A stretch of 64,000 nucleotides of DNA from Hymenopus coronatus (lineage: Eukaryota; Arthropoda; Insecta; Mantodea; Hymenopodidae): contig CM060892.1 of NCBI GenBank assembly GCA_030762935.1, forward strand, positions 85,132,827 through 85,196,826, given 5' to 3'. The notes under the pieces were generated by a model. It was not told the DNA's origin and did not search any database. It saw nothing but the letters and a program-made list of their open reading frames with translations. This document shows positions 1-13,228 of the stretch, piece after piece. The position numbers were made by a program, and so were the translations under genes. Numbering within the stretch: the stretch's first letter is position 1; each line of letters begins with the position of its first letter.

Positions 1-126
1 TCAATAAATCAATAGATTTTTACTTCAATTATGTCCCTTTTATTGCTTTTTTATTTTGGTTTAAATTATAGTACCTACAGGAAATCATGGACTTTTTTTA
101 AATGTTTAAATTCTCTCTTCATACAG

Positions 127-288
127 CACTGATGCAGTATTTCCTGAAGGAATGTTAGCCTGCTCAGAAGATGCTAATATGTCAGCTTATGCTAGCAACC
201 TAGACAGTGGCTATTCTCAGTCAAAATGGGTAGCAGAACAGCTTGTCTTGCGAGCTCGAGATAGAGGGCTGCCAGTAGCAATTTACAG
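127..288 (+). CDS. Fusion enzyme exon 1 of window: thioester reductase catalytic YxxxK
   Basis: Acceptor ctcttcatacag precedes base 127 and donor gtaatt follows base 288. The leading base completes a codon begun in an upstream exon outside the window. The peptide contains [14 protein letters not shown]. Its Tyr (212-214) and Lys (224-226) form the YxxxK catalytic pair of extended SDR/Lys2-type reductase domains. Acidic residues before it (SEDANMSAY) resemble the variable loop of the family. The Rossmann GxxGxxG segment is not present here and must lie upstream. Confidence 0.85.
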
Positions 289-3200
289 GTAATTGTTACG
301 TTAGATTTGTACACTAAAACTTTTTAAGCTGTAAAGAATATGAAACGCTACATATACTTGCACATGCACCCCCACACATACCATGTCTTCTATGCATGCA
401 TACATGTATGCACATTCATACACACAAACTGAGTTAAAGTGGTAGTCAATTCATTTTTAGAAGAGAGGGTCTGTGAGTTCAAATGAAACTGAGTTTTATA
501 TATGCATACTCTTTTAGCTACTGTGGTTCTCAAGACTCCCATTCTATATTAAAGATCATTTAATTTTGCTCAGAAGCCTCTGTCAGAGATACATTTCACC
601 ACTGGCTCTACTTTCCTTCCAAATGAAGTTCTCAAAAATGGCTCCAACAATTTTAATTAAAATATAATAAATATTTAAGATATTTACATGACAATAGAAT
701 GTATATGTTGAATTTTCTGAGACTAGCCTCTGAAGTTCTCTTTTGAAAGGAATTTGGCATGGTTTTGTATAATGGGTACACCATTAGAGGTAGACAAAGG
801 CTTACTCACAAACAATTTAGATTTGCTTAAATTATCCTGCTTATTTCATTCATGTTTTTTTGACATTGCTCATTCGATATGTCCATTATCATCAACACTA
901 CCAGTGTATAATTTATAGGAACAACAAAATTACTACTACTATTACTTCTAGGCATTTCTGAGGTAACATTGTTATTGATTTAATGCTTCTATACTTCAGC
1001 ATTCCTTTAAAGTGTTATCACTATTCAGTTGTTCTTTGTGATGTTATGGAAAGAATATGGAATTTAAAGGTAATTACATAGTGACCCAGTTTTAAATATT
1101 CAAATATCAATTTAGTTTCCTTTAACTCCCTATACTACAAGAACTGTGTAATGAAATTAACTTGATTAACATGAAGTAGATAGAAAAATAAGGTTTCACA
1201 AGAATAGTTTGTAGAAGCTGTATAAAAATAAATGACAGTAAGTAGAGAATGTCTTGTGACTTTAACACATCTGATTTTCTTTTAATTGTTTATTACTCAA
1301 GTAATACAGAAGATTGAGGTATTATACAAAGAAGCAGTAATGAAAATGAAGTTTTCATGTTATATATTTATGGACATCCAATCTTTACACTATTTCACTC
1401 AATCTTGATGGTGGTTGCCTGGACACATTTCGACAAATTCATCATTGTAATCTTCCAGTAGGTTTGCAGACGTCTGAATTGGGTGAACGTAATGCTTATG
1501 GCAAACTCTGAAGAGAATTTCACAGATTATTACATAAATTTGTGATGACATCTAAATTAATAGCAAGAGAAAACTGAAACAATGATTATATCCAAGAAGC
1601 CGGTAAGATGTAAGTTATAAATATAAGGAAAAGTCATTGAGCAAGTAATGAGGTTTCAATACTTGTGAGTGGATGTATTAAGTGATTGTAAAACATAAAG
1701 AAACTAGGGAGCAGGCCATAAAAGGAGCTTGCATATCAGGATACTTAAGATATGTAACCTGCGTAACAATGTTAAGACAGATCCTGATATACAAAGTGCA
1801 TTCAAGGTATAACACCTCCTACTTTTTTTCTCACAAAGTAATGACAAGAAAAATGTGAAACTAGTGTCACTTCTCAACGTAATCTCCCTCTAGCCGTACA
1901 CATTTTTCACATCAAAGCCATGATTCCATGGCTGCTGCGAACGCTTCTTTAGGAGAGTGTTTTGACCACTGGAAAATTGCTGAGGCAATAGCGGCACAAC
2001 TAGTGAATCTGTGACCACGGAGAGCGTCTTTCATCATGGGAAACAGCCAAAAGTCACTAGAAGCCAGGTCAAGTGAGTAGGGAGCATGAGCAATCACTTC
2101 AAAAGTGTTGTCACGAAAAAACTCCTGCATCGCTTTCGCTCGATGCGATGGTATGTTATCTTGATGAAAGATCACACGTCCAACCTTTTCTGCCCATTTT
2201 TCACGCAATGCTGGGAGGAGTTTATTCTTCAAAACATTTTGGTAGGATGCAGCTGTCACCTAGTGCCCTTTGGAATGCAATGAGCAAGGATTACACCATT
2301 GCTGTCCCAGAAGATGGCCACCATAATTTTGTCAGCATTGGCGCTCACCTGAAATGTTTTTGGTGGCGGTGAGTCTGTGAGCTTCCATTGAGCTGACTGG
2401 CGCTTCATTTCAGGGTTGAAAAAGGGCATCCACATCTCATCCATTGTCACAATCGATTGAAAGAAAGTTCCATTCATGCCATCATCACGCGTCAACTCGC
2501 CTGATAATTTGCCACGTGCGCAGCCTTGTGATCATCCGTCAGCATTCGTGGCACCACCTGGAAGACACTTTTCACATTTTCAGATCTTCATGCAGGATTG
2601 TGTGCACAGATCCTATGGAAATGTCAATTTTGGAGGCAACGTCTGCAACGCTCAATTGGTGATCCTCCAAAACAACGTTCTCCACTCGCTGGATCATGTC
2701 GCCAGATCGGCTGGTGCGAGGCCGTGTCTGTCTTGGTTTGTTGTCACACGATGATCTGCCTTCATTGACATGTTGCACCCAGGAGCGCACATTAGACACA
2801 TTCATGGTACCATCACCACATGTTTCACTCAACTGGCGATGAATTTCAATTGGTGTCACACCATGAAAATGGAGAAAACGAATGATTACACGCTGTTCTT
2901 GCAATGAAAACGACGCCATTTTAAGTATCAAAAACAGTCCTAACTCTCGTCGCTGCCACTAGAGTTCTATGCACTGTACAGTTCTGCCATCTCTGTCACG
3001 CATTCACAAAGAGTCCACGTGTATTTTGAAACAAACCAGAAATTCCTATCTGTCCCAGTCCTGAAGAAAAAAAAAGGAGGTGTTATAACTTGAACACACC
3101 TCATATGGAGCCAAAATCCAAGTTGTCACACAGAAAATAAAGAAATTATATCAAACAGTGGAAATAACTGTTTTAAGAATGATAATAGGAAAGACTAGAA

Positions 3201-4771
3201 GGGGTAGGAAATGAGGATATAAGGGACCAGTGTGAAATAGCAGATACAAGGATTATTAGAAAAGTATTGAGACATTGAATATTGACCATCCTTGGGGAAA
3301 GCATTGCTGCTGCTTCGAAATAGCTGACTCATTGGTAATGCAATAGTAGCAGGCATAGCATTGTAGCATCATTCATTTACCCTCATTTTATGTTTGAAGT
3401 CTGGAAAGTGTGAACATTCTTGCAAGTACAATGGAGATTCAGAGAGAACATTTTTGTGCAATGATCTTGCCCGACTTCAAATGTGACATAAATGAAACAC
3501 AGTCACTTGAGCATTTGAGGGGGGCTATTGGGGACTAGTCTCTACTGTGTTCTGCTGGTTCAGAGAATTTAAGAGGGGTAGTAATCTCTTAAAGATGAAG
3601 ATAAGAGTACTGCCACACCATGGCCAAGTGGTTAGATCACTGCCTCTCACCTAGTTGGCCTGGGTTCAATCCCAAGCGATGGCATGTGAGATTTGTGGTT
3701 GACAAAGTTTGCAGTGACAGGTTTTCTCTGGGTTTTCCAATTTCCCCTGCCATCACATACCACTGGTGTTCCATCTTCATTCCATGTATCATCAGTGTCA
3801 TTGCCTGCAGTGCCATAGTAGTAAAAGCGAGTGCTAAACACTATAAAAAAATGAAGAGTGGCAGACCAACAATATAGTGACTGAGATAAACATCACCACT
3901 GTCTAAACAATGATTAGATAAGATCAAAGATTAACCGACAAGGATATTGGGTTTGCATTAGTGATTAGTTCCCTGAGTATATCAGCCATCATTCATGAAT
4001 ATCTTTGTGTAAAAAAAAAAAAAAGCTTCAAGATGGGTACAGAAGCTCCATAGAGTGGAATGGTGTCAAATGCTGCTATAGAAAGTCTCGCTGTGTTTCA
4101 GATAGTGTTACGATGATGTAACATGGATATATCAATTTGACCCAGAAATAAAACTCAGTCCTCCATTTGGGTGTTCTCTGGTGACCAACCTTCTGTCTAG
4201 GTCAAGAGAGCCAGAAAGAAAATGCTGCTTTGAAATCTTCTCCAAAACTGATCACTTGGCAACAGTTGTGCTTGGAAATCAGAAAATATTACTGCAAAAT
4301 GGTACACAGAAGTGTGCTTTCAAAAAGTGTTTTAAAAAATATAAGAAAAACATCCAAAGACAGGTCTAAGGGGCATTTTGTTGCATCATGACAGTGCATC
4401 ATCTCATCCTGTTAGTGTAACAATGGAGTTTCTACAAGGAACTGAGGCAAACCTATTGACTCATCCACCCAGCCTCGCACCAACTGATTTCTTCCTGTTC
4501 CCTATGGTGAAGAATTGGCTTCAAGGTCACCAATTTTCAAGCCCTAAAAACGCTTTTGCAGCATATGAAGAGGAGTTATCTGGAGTGCCGGAAACTTAAT
4601 GGCATGGATGCCTTCAGAAGTGGTACCAGAGGATGGAATGCTGCATACAGTGACAGGGAGGATGCTTTGAGAGACTGGGATACATAAAATGTTTCTAGGA
4701 GTATTCATTATTTGCTATACTTATCTAGTGACCCTTGTATTAACAAATTTGTGAAAAGATGAAACAAAAAT

Positions 4772-4816
<45 letters not shown>

Positions 4817-7800
4817 TCTATGCACCTTTTCTTGGGCACTCGGCTTGGCTCCCTTGTCTTCATTTGGCAATTTTGGAAGCAGAGCGGGGTTGACAACATT
4901 GAGACATGAAGTATGCTATACACCCTGACATCTTGTGGCTTCAATACTAAGGTTTCATTCCATCTGTAGATCCCAGAGTTCACAAACATGCACCTACGCT
5001 GTGTTTCATTTAATAATTCAACCAGTTTGAGATAAATTAGATAACCTATTCACCATAATTGCTAAGGGCCCCAAAGAAAGAAACTTCTTTGGTTGACAAG
5101 ATTGCGGAAAGACAGGTGGGCAAGTGAATCTTTCTTCTCCAGCCCTCGTTACACCATAAAATGGCACTAAATAGCACTAAATTCTGTGCGGTGCTTTCAC
5201 GAAGACCTTTTTTTGTTGCCGATATCAACTTATTCACACAAGGAAAATTACTTCATACTTCTTCAGCAACATGTTGCAATGCATGGGCCAAGCAGGTGAA
5301 GTAAAGTACATTTGGGTAGAAAACCTTAAGAGCAGTAGCAGCTTAATCATATATGCTCCAGCATCTGAATACATAATTAAAATCTTTTCCGCACACATAC
5401 ACCCTCTGGCTAAGGAATTTTCTTCATATCATTATGAATCTTACAATTGTAGAATAATTTGTTTGTTCTAACACCTTGCAACAGATCAGAAATGGTTTTG
5501 CTGGACTTTCAGAATCTAATTTTTCTACTATTAAATTTGCTATGTACTGACCCATGTGATCTGTAGTTTCATCAACAGCAAAACAAATACAGGAGTCTCC
5601 AATTTCATTCCGTATATGAGCAACTACTTCTTCATAACACATGAAGACACTTTTTCCTCAGAGTAGATTCATCAGGAATAACCTTCTTGCAATATTTTTC
5701 TAGAAAGGAGTATTACAACTTAAAGAATATACTAACATCTGATTGCCTCCATGGTGTGTCGTGGCCCAAAGGGATGTTTGGCTAGAAGCAATGAACTATT
5801 ATATCATAAAGTTATCAATGGCTTTGATAGCAAGAGGGTGCCATCAGAACCAATAAAATAGCTTATCTCCTGAGACAGAAGTTTGAAAATATTTTTATAT
5901 CATACAGAACTTCACAGGGATAGAAGAAAACATCAATATTCTAGACACCTCCAATGTTGAAATATGTCTTGCTGTAGATGCTGTGCAAAACTTGGTTCAG
6001 GTTATTAACAGAGGTGCAAATGACCCTATTAGCATAAGGGTAAAACTTAATTGAAGTAGGTTTCTAAAAAGAATCCTAAATATTCTCTACTTTGTGATGC
6101 ACATATTATTTTATACAGTAAAAGGGCCTAATATCAAAAAGATACAGGATCTCAATGTCAACTACTTCAACTTTTCAATTGCTTCTTGCAATAGGTTGAA
6201 AAGAGAAGCAATTACTTAACATTAAATACCATTATTTGAAATTGCATTTAAAAATGGGGTAAACTATAATTTTTAAAGAATGTTTGTGAATAATCAGTAT
6301 ACATTGAAACATCTCACATTAGATAATTTCTTCCCAATCTTAGGTTAGTCTTTCATTTTCACCAAATGTCTTTGTGCAATAGTTAAGAGTTTTCATTTCT
6401 GCTTTCAAATATGCCCCAATAACTTTCTATGACATGAAATGATCCTTGTCTCATATAAGAATTACCTAAATAATAACCAAAGGAGTTTAAATGTACACTG
6501 TAATAAAATTGAACACTTAACACTTCCATTTCAGTAGTCAGTTCAGGGATTATTTATTATACTACATATCATAACAGATGTTCTGCACTGTAAGCAGCAT
6601 TTACATATTATTGTGCATTTTTTCTTGGGCACTCAGCTCCCTAGTCTTCATTTGGTAGGTTTCGCACAATTTTGGAAGAAGACCAAGGCGACCACATTGA
6701 GGTATGAAGTTTGCTGACACCTATACACTGCTTACAGTTCTCAACAAATGAAACATTTTATGCTAAATTTTTACAATATGAAATTTATGCATATTACAGT
6801 AGCTATTATGAATAAATGAAAGAATTTATTTATTTGTACAAAACTTACATTGTAGGTAATTATAATCATCTCTGTACATGTACAAATTTTTTGCTGACCC
6901 TAATAGTATTGTTATCTCAGTTTGCCTGGCTACCTGACCTTTTAGCTTAATTGGTTAATTTTCTTAAACTCTATTTCCCTCCTTATTATTTCCCTGTAAT
7001 CTTCTCTATTTCTTCTTTCCTTTACCTTCCTTATTCACTTTTCTTTCACCCTGCTCAAAATTTACCTACACTCCTATTTCTAGATTCTTCTTTTCCTTAG
7101 CATTTTTATTGTTACTATTTTTGTGTTCATTTCCCCCCCCCCCTTATTTCTTCCCATCAACTTGTTATTAGTGACTATTATAATGCAATCATTATGACTA
7201 TATATTTTCTGCAGCTAAAGCAATAATTAAGTCACAAAAAGAGACCCCCAAAATCTGGAATTGTCCAAAACAGATGCAAAAATAAACAAGCAAATAAAAG
7301 GTAAAATTAAGACACTGGAATTTATATAAATTAAAACTTATATAGAATAAAAAATCATTCTCCAATATATTTAAAATCTGAAAAATCCTCATATTCATCA
7401 TCTAAGGCAAAGAGCTTCTCAAGTACATACTCACTTTTGTCTCTAGCTGCAGCATAGTTGTTCGATTCTTTAGCCTGTTCTATACTTTTAACTTGAAGGC
7501 TTGCTTCATATTTCCTTTTTTTTCATGATTAAGCCCACCCTTTACAAAGTTTACACTGATTACACATACAGTGCCAACAGTTTGAATACACAGCACAATC
7601 TACAAGACTTGTTAGAGGTATATGCAAGTTCATGATTTGGCACATGCTTCCTAGGAATGCTGAAGGAGGCTTTTCCTTTATGTGTACAATCATTATATTT
7701 ACAATGCTTTTGATATTGTGCAACAATTGTAAGTAGTTGCAACATTATACTTGTGTCGTTGTGGTGCCTGGCTTGCAGCTATTGTATCATTAGCGTCTGG

Positions 7801-10800
7801 GATTCTATGATTCTATTCTGATTATTATTTACATACACATGATATACTGCTTCACATTATCACCAGATACAAGAAAATAAAATTTGTTCATTTACAAAAT
7901 CACCAATAGGACACATTCCCATATAAGTTATACAGAGTTATTATTCGGAAACTAAATTCATAAGCCATTGATAATTTTGGGGGTCTTATAGGACAGATAA
8001 TATGCTATAACTTTAATGAAAATGTACACCTCTTATGTGAAAGTCATCCTATCTACGGAAATATATAGTAATTTATGATTCATGATGCTAAGTATTCTCT
8101 TCTGGTGCAGATGTGGCAATGTTGGTGGTTCACAAGAAGAACCAAGTTGGAATCCTGCAGACTTTACACTACTCATGCTTCAGGGCTGCATTGCTACTCT
8201 TAAAGCCCCAGACGTCAATTGGCAAGTATGTTATCGTTAATATCTACTTTTAAAATAAATTATGTCCATGTCTATCTACACAAATTCATCTAATAATGTA
8301 CAATGGTAACAAAATTATTGACATCACATACAATAGTGATTAAAATAGAATGAATAATTTTAAGTAAAATCTTTGCACTGAAATCTAGGCTGAATATCTC
8401 CTTATTATATAAATCATTCATCTTGGAGTATGTGTAATATGTCATTATATGATTATGGAATACTTGAGCTGTTGTATTTCACAATTTCAAAAAATACAAG
8501 GGAAGATCAAATAAAAATGGGAATTTTAATGTAATTTTGAGAGGAGACTTTGACAGTATGTTGGGGGGGTATCTGGAGAGGGGGTATTGCATGCGCATGC
8601 ACCATAGTGAATGGGGCTGCGTCAGTACGCCATGAGTGAGCAAGGGGTACACATGTCTGTTGCTCAATGCATCATCATCATCATCATAATCATCATCAGA
8701 TTTCTTGTAAAAGAGGGCACCAAACCTTTGGAAATTTGAGATGGCTCCGTGCACACTTTGGGGAAGAAACACTTTCGAAGACTGGAGTGTGAGTAGGCTA
8801 AAATTTTTGTAGCAGGAAGAGAAGTTTGCAAAATGAACCTCATAGGAGGAGACCGCAGACAAGTATTACTGCAAACAATATTGTTGCCATTCATGACATT
8901 ATTGAAGAAGATCAGCACATAAAACTATCCGAAATTGTTTTTGTCCTAGGAATAAGTTACGGAAGTGTTCAAAAATCATCCATTACAGAAAATTGTCTGC
9001 TAGGTGAGTTCCTCATCTCCTCAACTAGGTACAAAAAATGTTATGCCAGGAAGTTTGTCAGAGACACCTGCATCGCTACGAGGAGGAGGGAGAAAATTTA
9101 TTGAATAACATTGTGACTTGTGATGAAACATGGGTGCATCATTACACCCCAGGGTCAAAGCAAGCAAGCATGGAGTGGTGGCAAGGAGATGAAGCAGGTC
9201 CGGTGAAGGTCAGAACACGTCCATCTGCTGGAAAGGTGCTTACAACCATTTTCTGGACTCTGCGGGCATTTTGCTGGTGGATTTTCTTCACGAACAAAGA
9301 ACAATTAATGCAGCCTATTACTGTCACATTTTGGATGAAGCAAAAGCTGCATATTGCAACAAGTGATGCCGGCAACCCATCCAAAACATCATTCTTCTCC
9401 ATGACAATGCGAAGTCATATACTGCTGCTTTAACGCGGGAAAAACTGAAGAAAATGCATTGGACACCACTGGAACACCCTCCTTACAGTCCAGATTTATC
9501 GCCCTGCAACTATCATTTGTTTGGATCACTCAAACAAAACCTTGGAGGTGATGATGAAGCAAGTGTAGAAGAATTCATGCGCAACTAGCTCCACACGTGT
9601 CCTCCTTCTTTCTATAAGAATGGCACCAAAAACTTGCCAATCTGATAGAGAAAATGTGTATCAAAGGCAGGACACTATGTAGAAAAGTAATCTATATATA
9701 AGTAGTTTTGTTTGTTGATGTAATAAATTTACAAAATAATTCCTGTTTATATTTGATCTGCCCTTGTACAAGATTCTTAACCAAATGTTATAGTTTAATA
9801 TAAAATTACCTATCTACTGACCTTTTTTTCCTGGTTTAAAAACCAAATTGTTCATGCTACTTACTAAAAATGCTTACATTGATTAACTGATGTTAATGAA
9901 GTAGAAGTGGGGTTAGTTATATCTTAACACTGACACCTTTTGGCTTTTTGTACAGAGTCTGGCAGAGGAACAGGTGATTTTACATTATGTTTTTTCTCCA
10001 TAACTTCAATAATATGAAAACTGTGTGCACATTTTGTCACTATGGCAATGCAATCAATAAAGATGCATCAGTGGACAGGACAACAATGTGCTTTTGCAGT
10101 GAAAAGATTTTATAGAAACAACAGTAGTTATGAGGCTGCTATGTGCCAATTTTGTTGTCATCTGTTGTTACCCATCAGCTCATCCCACAAAAATTTGGAT
10201 TAAGAACTTTGAGGAAAATGGTTTGACACTGAAGAAGAAGCCTTCAGGTAGCAGAAGGACCAAGCACACAGCACAGAATGTTGCTGCACTAAGAGTTGCT
10301 GTGTAGAGAAGTTCAATGTACTCAGTGGTGAAGCTTTCTGCTGCAATGAACTTATTGGAGAATATTGAATTTCATCTCATTTTTATCCTTACAACTTCAG
10401 TAGTGCATCAACTCTCATCCCTTGAGATTTTTCTCTCATGAATAACATTTCAAGATAGATTTAAATCAACAGAATGAAGATTAATTTATTAACAAACTGT
10501 GGCTTGAGATTTTTCTGTCATGAATAACATTTTATGAATAGATTTAAATCAACTGAATGAAGATTAATTTATTGACAAATTATGGATATCTGACGAATCG
10601 CAATTTTATCTGTCTGGGTTTATAAACAAACAAATTTAGATATTGGTGTCAAAACAATCCTCTTCAATTACATAAAAAACTATTAGTCAGTTAAAGAGTA
10701 ATTATTTGATGTGCCATGTCATCTTCTGGAACAACTGCATTTTTCTTTTTTAAGGATGAAGAAGGAAAAACAAAAACCATGAACTCAGCCAGGTATGTGG

Positions 10801-13147
10801 CATGATTGAAACATTTCTTACTAATGAAATTACAGTTTCCTGGTTTCAGCAAGATGTAGCCACTAGTCATACTGTGGGGACCTTCATGAATGCCATAAGG
10901 AGACCTTTCCTAAGCAAATTACCTTCATTAGAGGTGACATCACCTGGCCAGCAAGATCCTCAGATTTGATTGTGCATGATTTCTTCTTATGAGGATATTT
11001 GAAGATTACCCACAAAATATTGAAAGGTTAAAGACCAATATTCGTTTTGAAATCACCAATGTTCCATGTTGGACATGTTGCATTGCTGTATGCACAGCTT
11101 GTGGCTGAGGTTTGAAGAATGTCTGCAAGTAAATGGTTGTTGCCTGAGAGATGTTATTTTCAAGAAATTAATGGCATATAATGTTGGTTAAGAACCACAT
11201 ATTATACTTGTGAAAAAATGTTTTCTTGTATAGAATAAACATAATTTAAAATTGCCCATTTATCTGCTGGACCCTATACTTTTCATACTTTCATTTTTCT
11301 TATGCAAACAGTCTGGTTCCTTGAATAAGTTTTAGTAATTCCTTTACTAAGTTTTTCATTTGAGAGATTTCCTTTGAATGGGTGCAGTCTAAGAGTTCTT
11401 GTATGCCTTTGGCTTGCTTACTCCTATTTGCTTACATGATAGGCATATTATAAAATAAATACTTAATTATCTGAATACATATTCAGTATCTGATTAATCT
11501 AATTGTTCCATTTATACCCTGTCTTTAACTGCAATAGTCATATTGGCAGCCTTTATTACCTTTGAAACATATTTTCTCTCAACAATGGCATTAGCTTGTA
11601 TACAGCTGAAATTGGATTTTGTTTGTTTTTTATTTTATACATTAGATCACAACTCATTCACACTTCTAGACTCTGGGAAAGATAGGGAGTAATCTTGACT
11701 AGAGAAAAATGTTCGTCCTCTAAACCGGAATTGAACCTGGAACCTCTCACAGCAGGCAGGTGCTCAATCGACTGAGCACTGGACCAGCCAAATAATATTT
11801 CAAATTATTAATAAAACATTAGTTCCTTGTCCTATAAGCTACTTTAGAATTACAAGGCAAAAACAAAGAAACAAACAAACATACACTCTTTTTCTAGAAA
11901 AACAATCTGTATGGTTTAGCTCTAATGGGAGAAAATGATATTCATGTAAAATAATAGAAATAAACAAGATATTTAAGGTATTGTTAAATGCATTGTTTTA
12001 TTCATGTTAACAGATAGAACTTACTCCAGTAGATTTTGTTAGCCGTGTTATTGTGGGCATGTCACAAGATATCTTGCATTCCATAGGCAAGATTTTCCAT
12101 TTAATCAACACTGAAACTATGGACTGCCAGTAAGTATTAATTTATTACAGCACTAACTCTCAATGTAAATTACTTTGTACCTCTGTAAAGCTATGACATA
12201 GTGGTAATAACAACAACAAAACTGTTACAGTCATTTGTGGCAGCTGCTACGGGTTCAGGGTTATCCAGTGGAAGTAGTACCATATACTGAGTGGTATAGA
12301 AAGGTGCAGGAAGCCTCACAACAAGAGACTGAGTACAAAGGAACATTAATCAGTTTATTGTATCTTCTGGATGCTCTTGTAAGGTATTATAGTCAGCATA
12401 ATGATTATCAAAAGCATGTTGATAATGTGTTTACTCTTACTATTTTAATATTTTGCATAGTTATTCTTCCTCTACTTCTTTCATTATTTATCCTCTTCAT
12501 ATAGAGGACTTACACTCCCCAGGACTTACAAGCCAGCGGCTACAGTCAAATGTCTGTTGAAGAGCAGACAGCCTGCTGGATCAGAGAGAGTAGCCAGGAT
12601 GACTCACAAGTGCCTGGTATGAGAGTGAGGAAGCTGATGATGTGAAATGACAGTGAAATGAATGATAGAAAAGGTAATGATGTAGCAATTGGTGCAATGA
12701 ATGGCAAGGGAAACCTGAATAAAACCCCCAGATGCTACTTTATGCATCACAAATCACACATGCAGCCCCCTGGGATCAAACCTTGGCCACCTTGGTGAAT
12801 GTTTTAACCCACTAGTTTTAGCTTATTTGCTTAGAGTGATTGATTGATTGATTGATTGATTAATTAATTAATTTGTTAGTTTATTTCAATTGAACAAGCA
12901 CATGTTATGGGACAGATGAAATATATGCATATAAATCTAAAAATTAGAAAAGAAGCAGTAATTAAATACAATATTTACAATAAACAAGCAGACAAGATGT
13001 CTTGATTTGTAAATATTAATAGGAATATTTTAGCATATGTAAAAATTACTCTTCAGTTGGAGATCTGGCAATTACTATGAAGAAATTAACCATGATTGTT
13101 TGTACAGATGGTTTAAAGATGATGAATTTCTTCTTCTTCTTCTTCTT

Positions 13148-13228
<81 letters not shown>

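Noticed and set aside
7530..7745. Possible piggyBac Cys-rich C-terminus on the - strand
   Set aside because: Only a few Cys residues and loose spacing fit; no other piggyBac region or TTAA-flanked ends were found.
12379..12504. Open frame continuing past exon 4 of the fusion gene
   Set aside because: The continuation is hydrophobic, AT-rich and unlike the reductase family; the next exon continues the family match only if splicing occurs at 12383.
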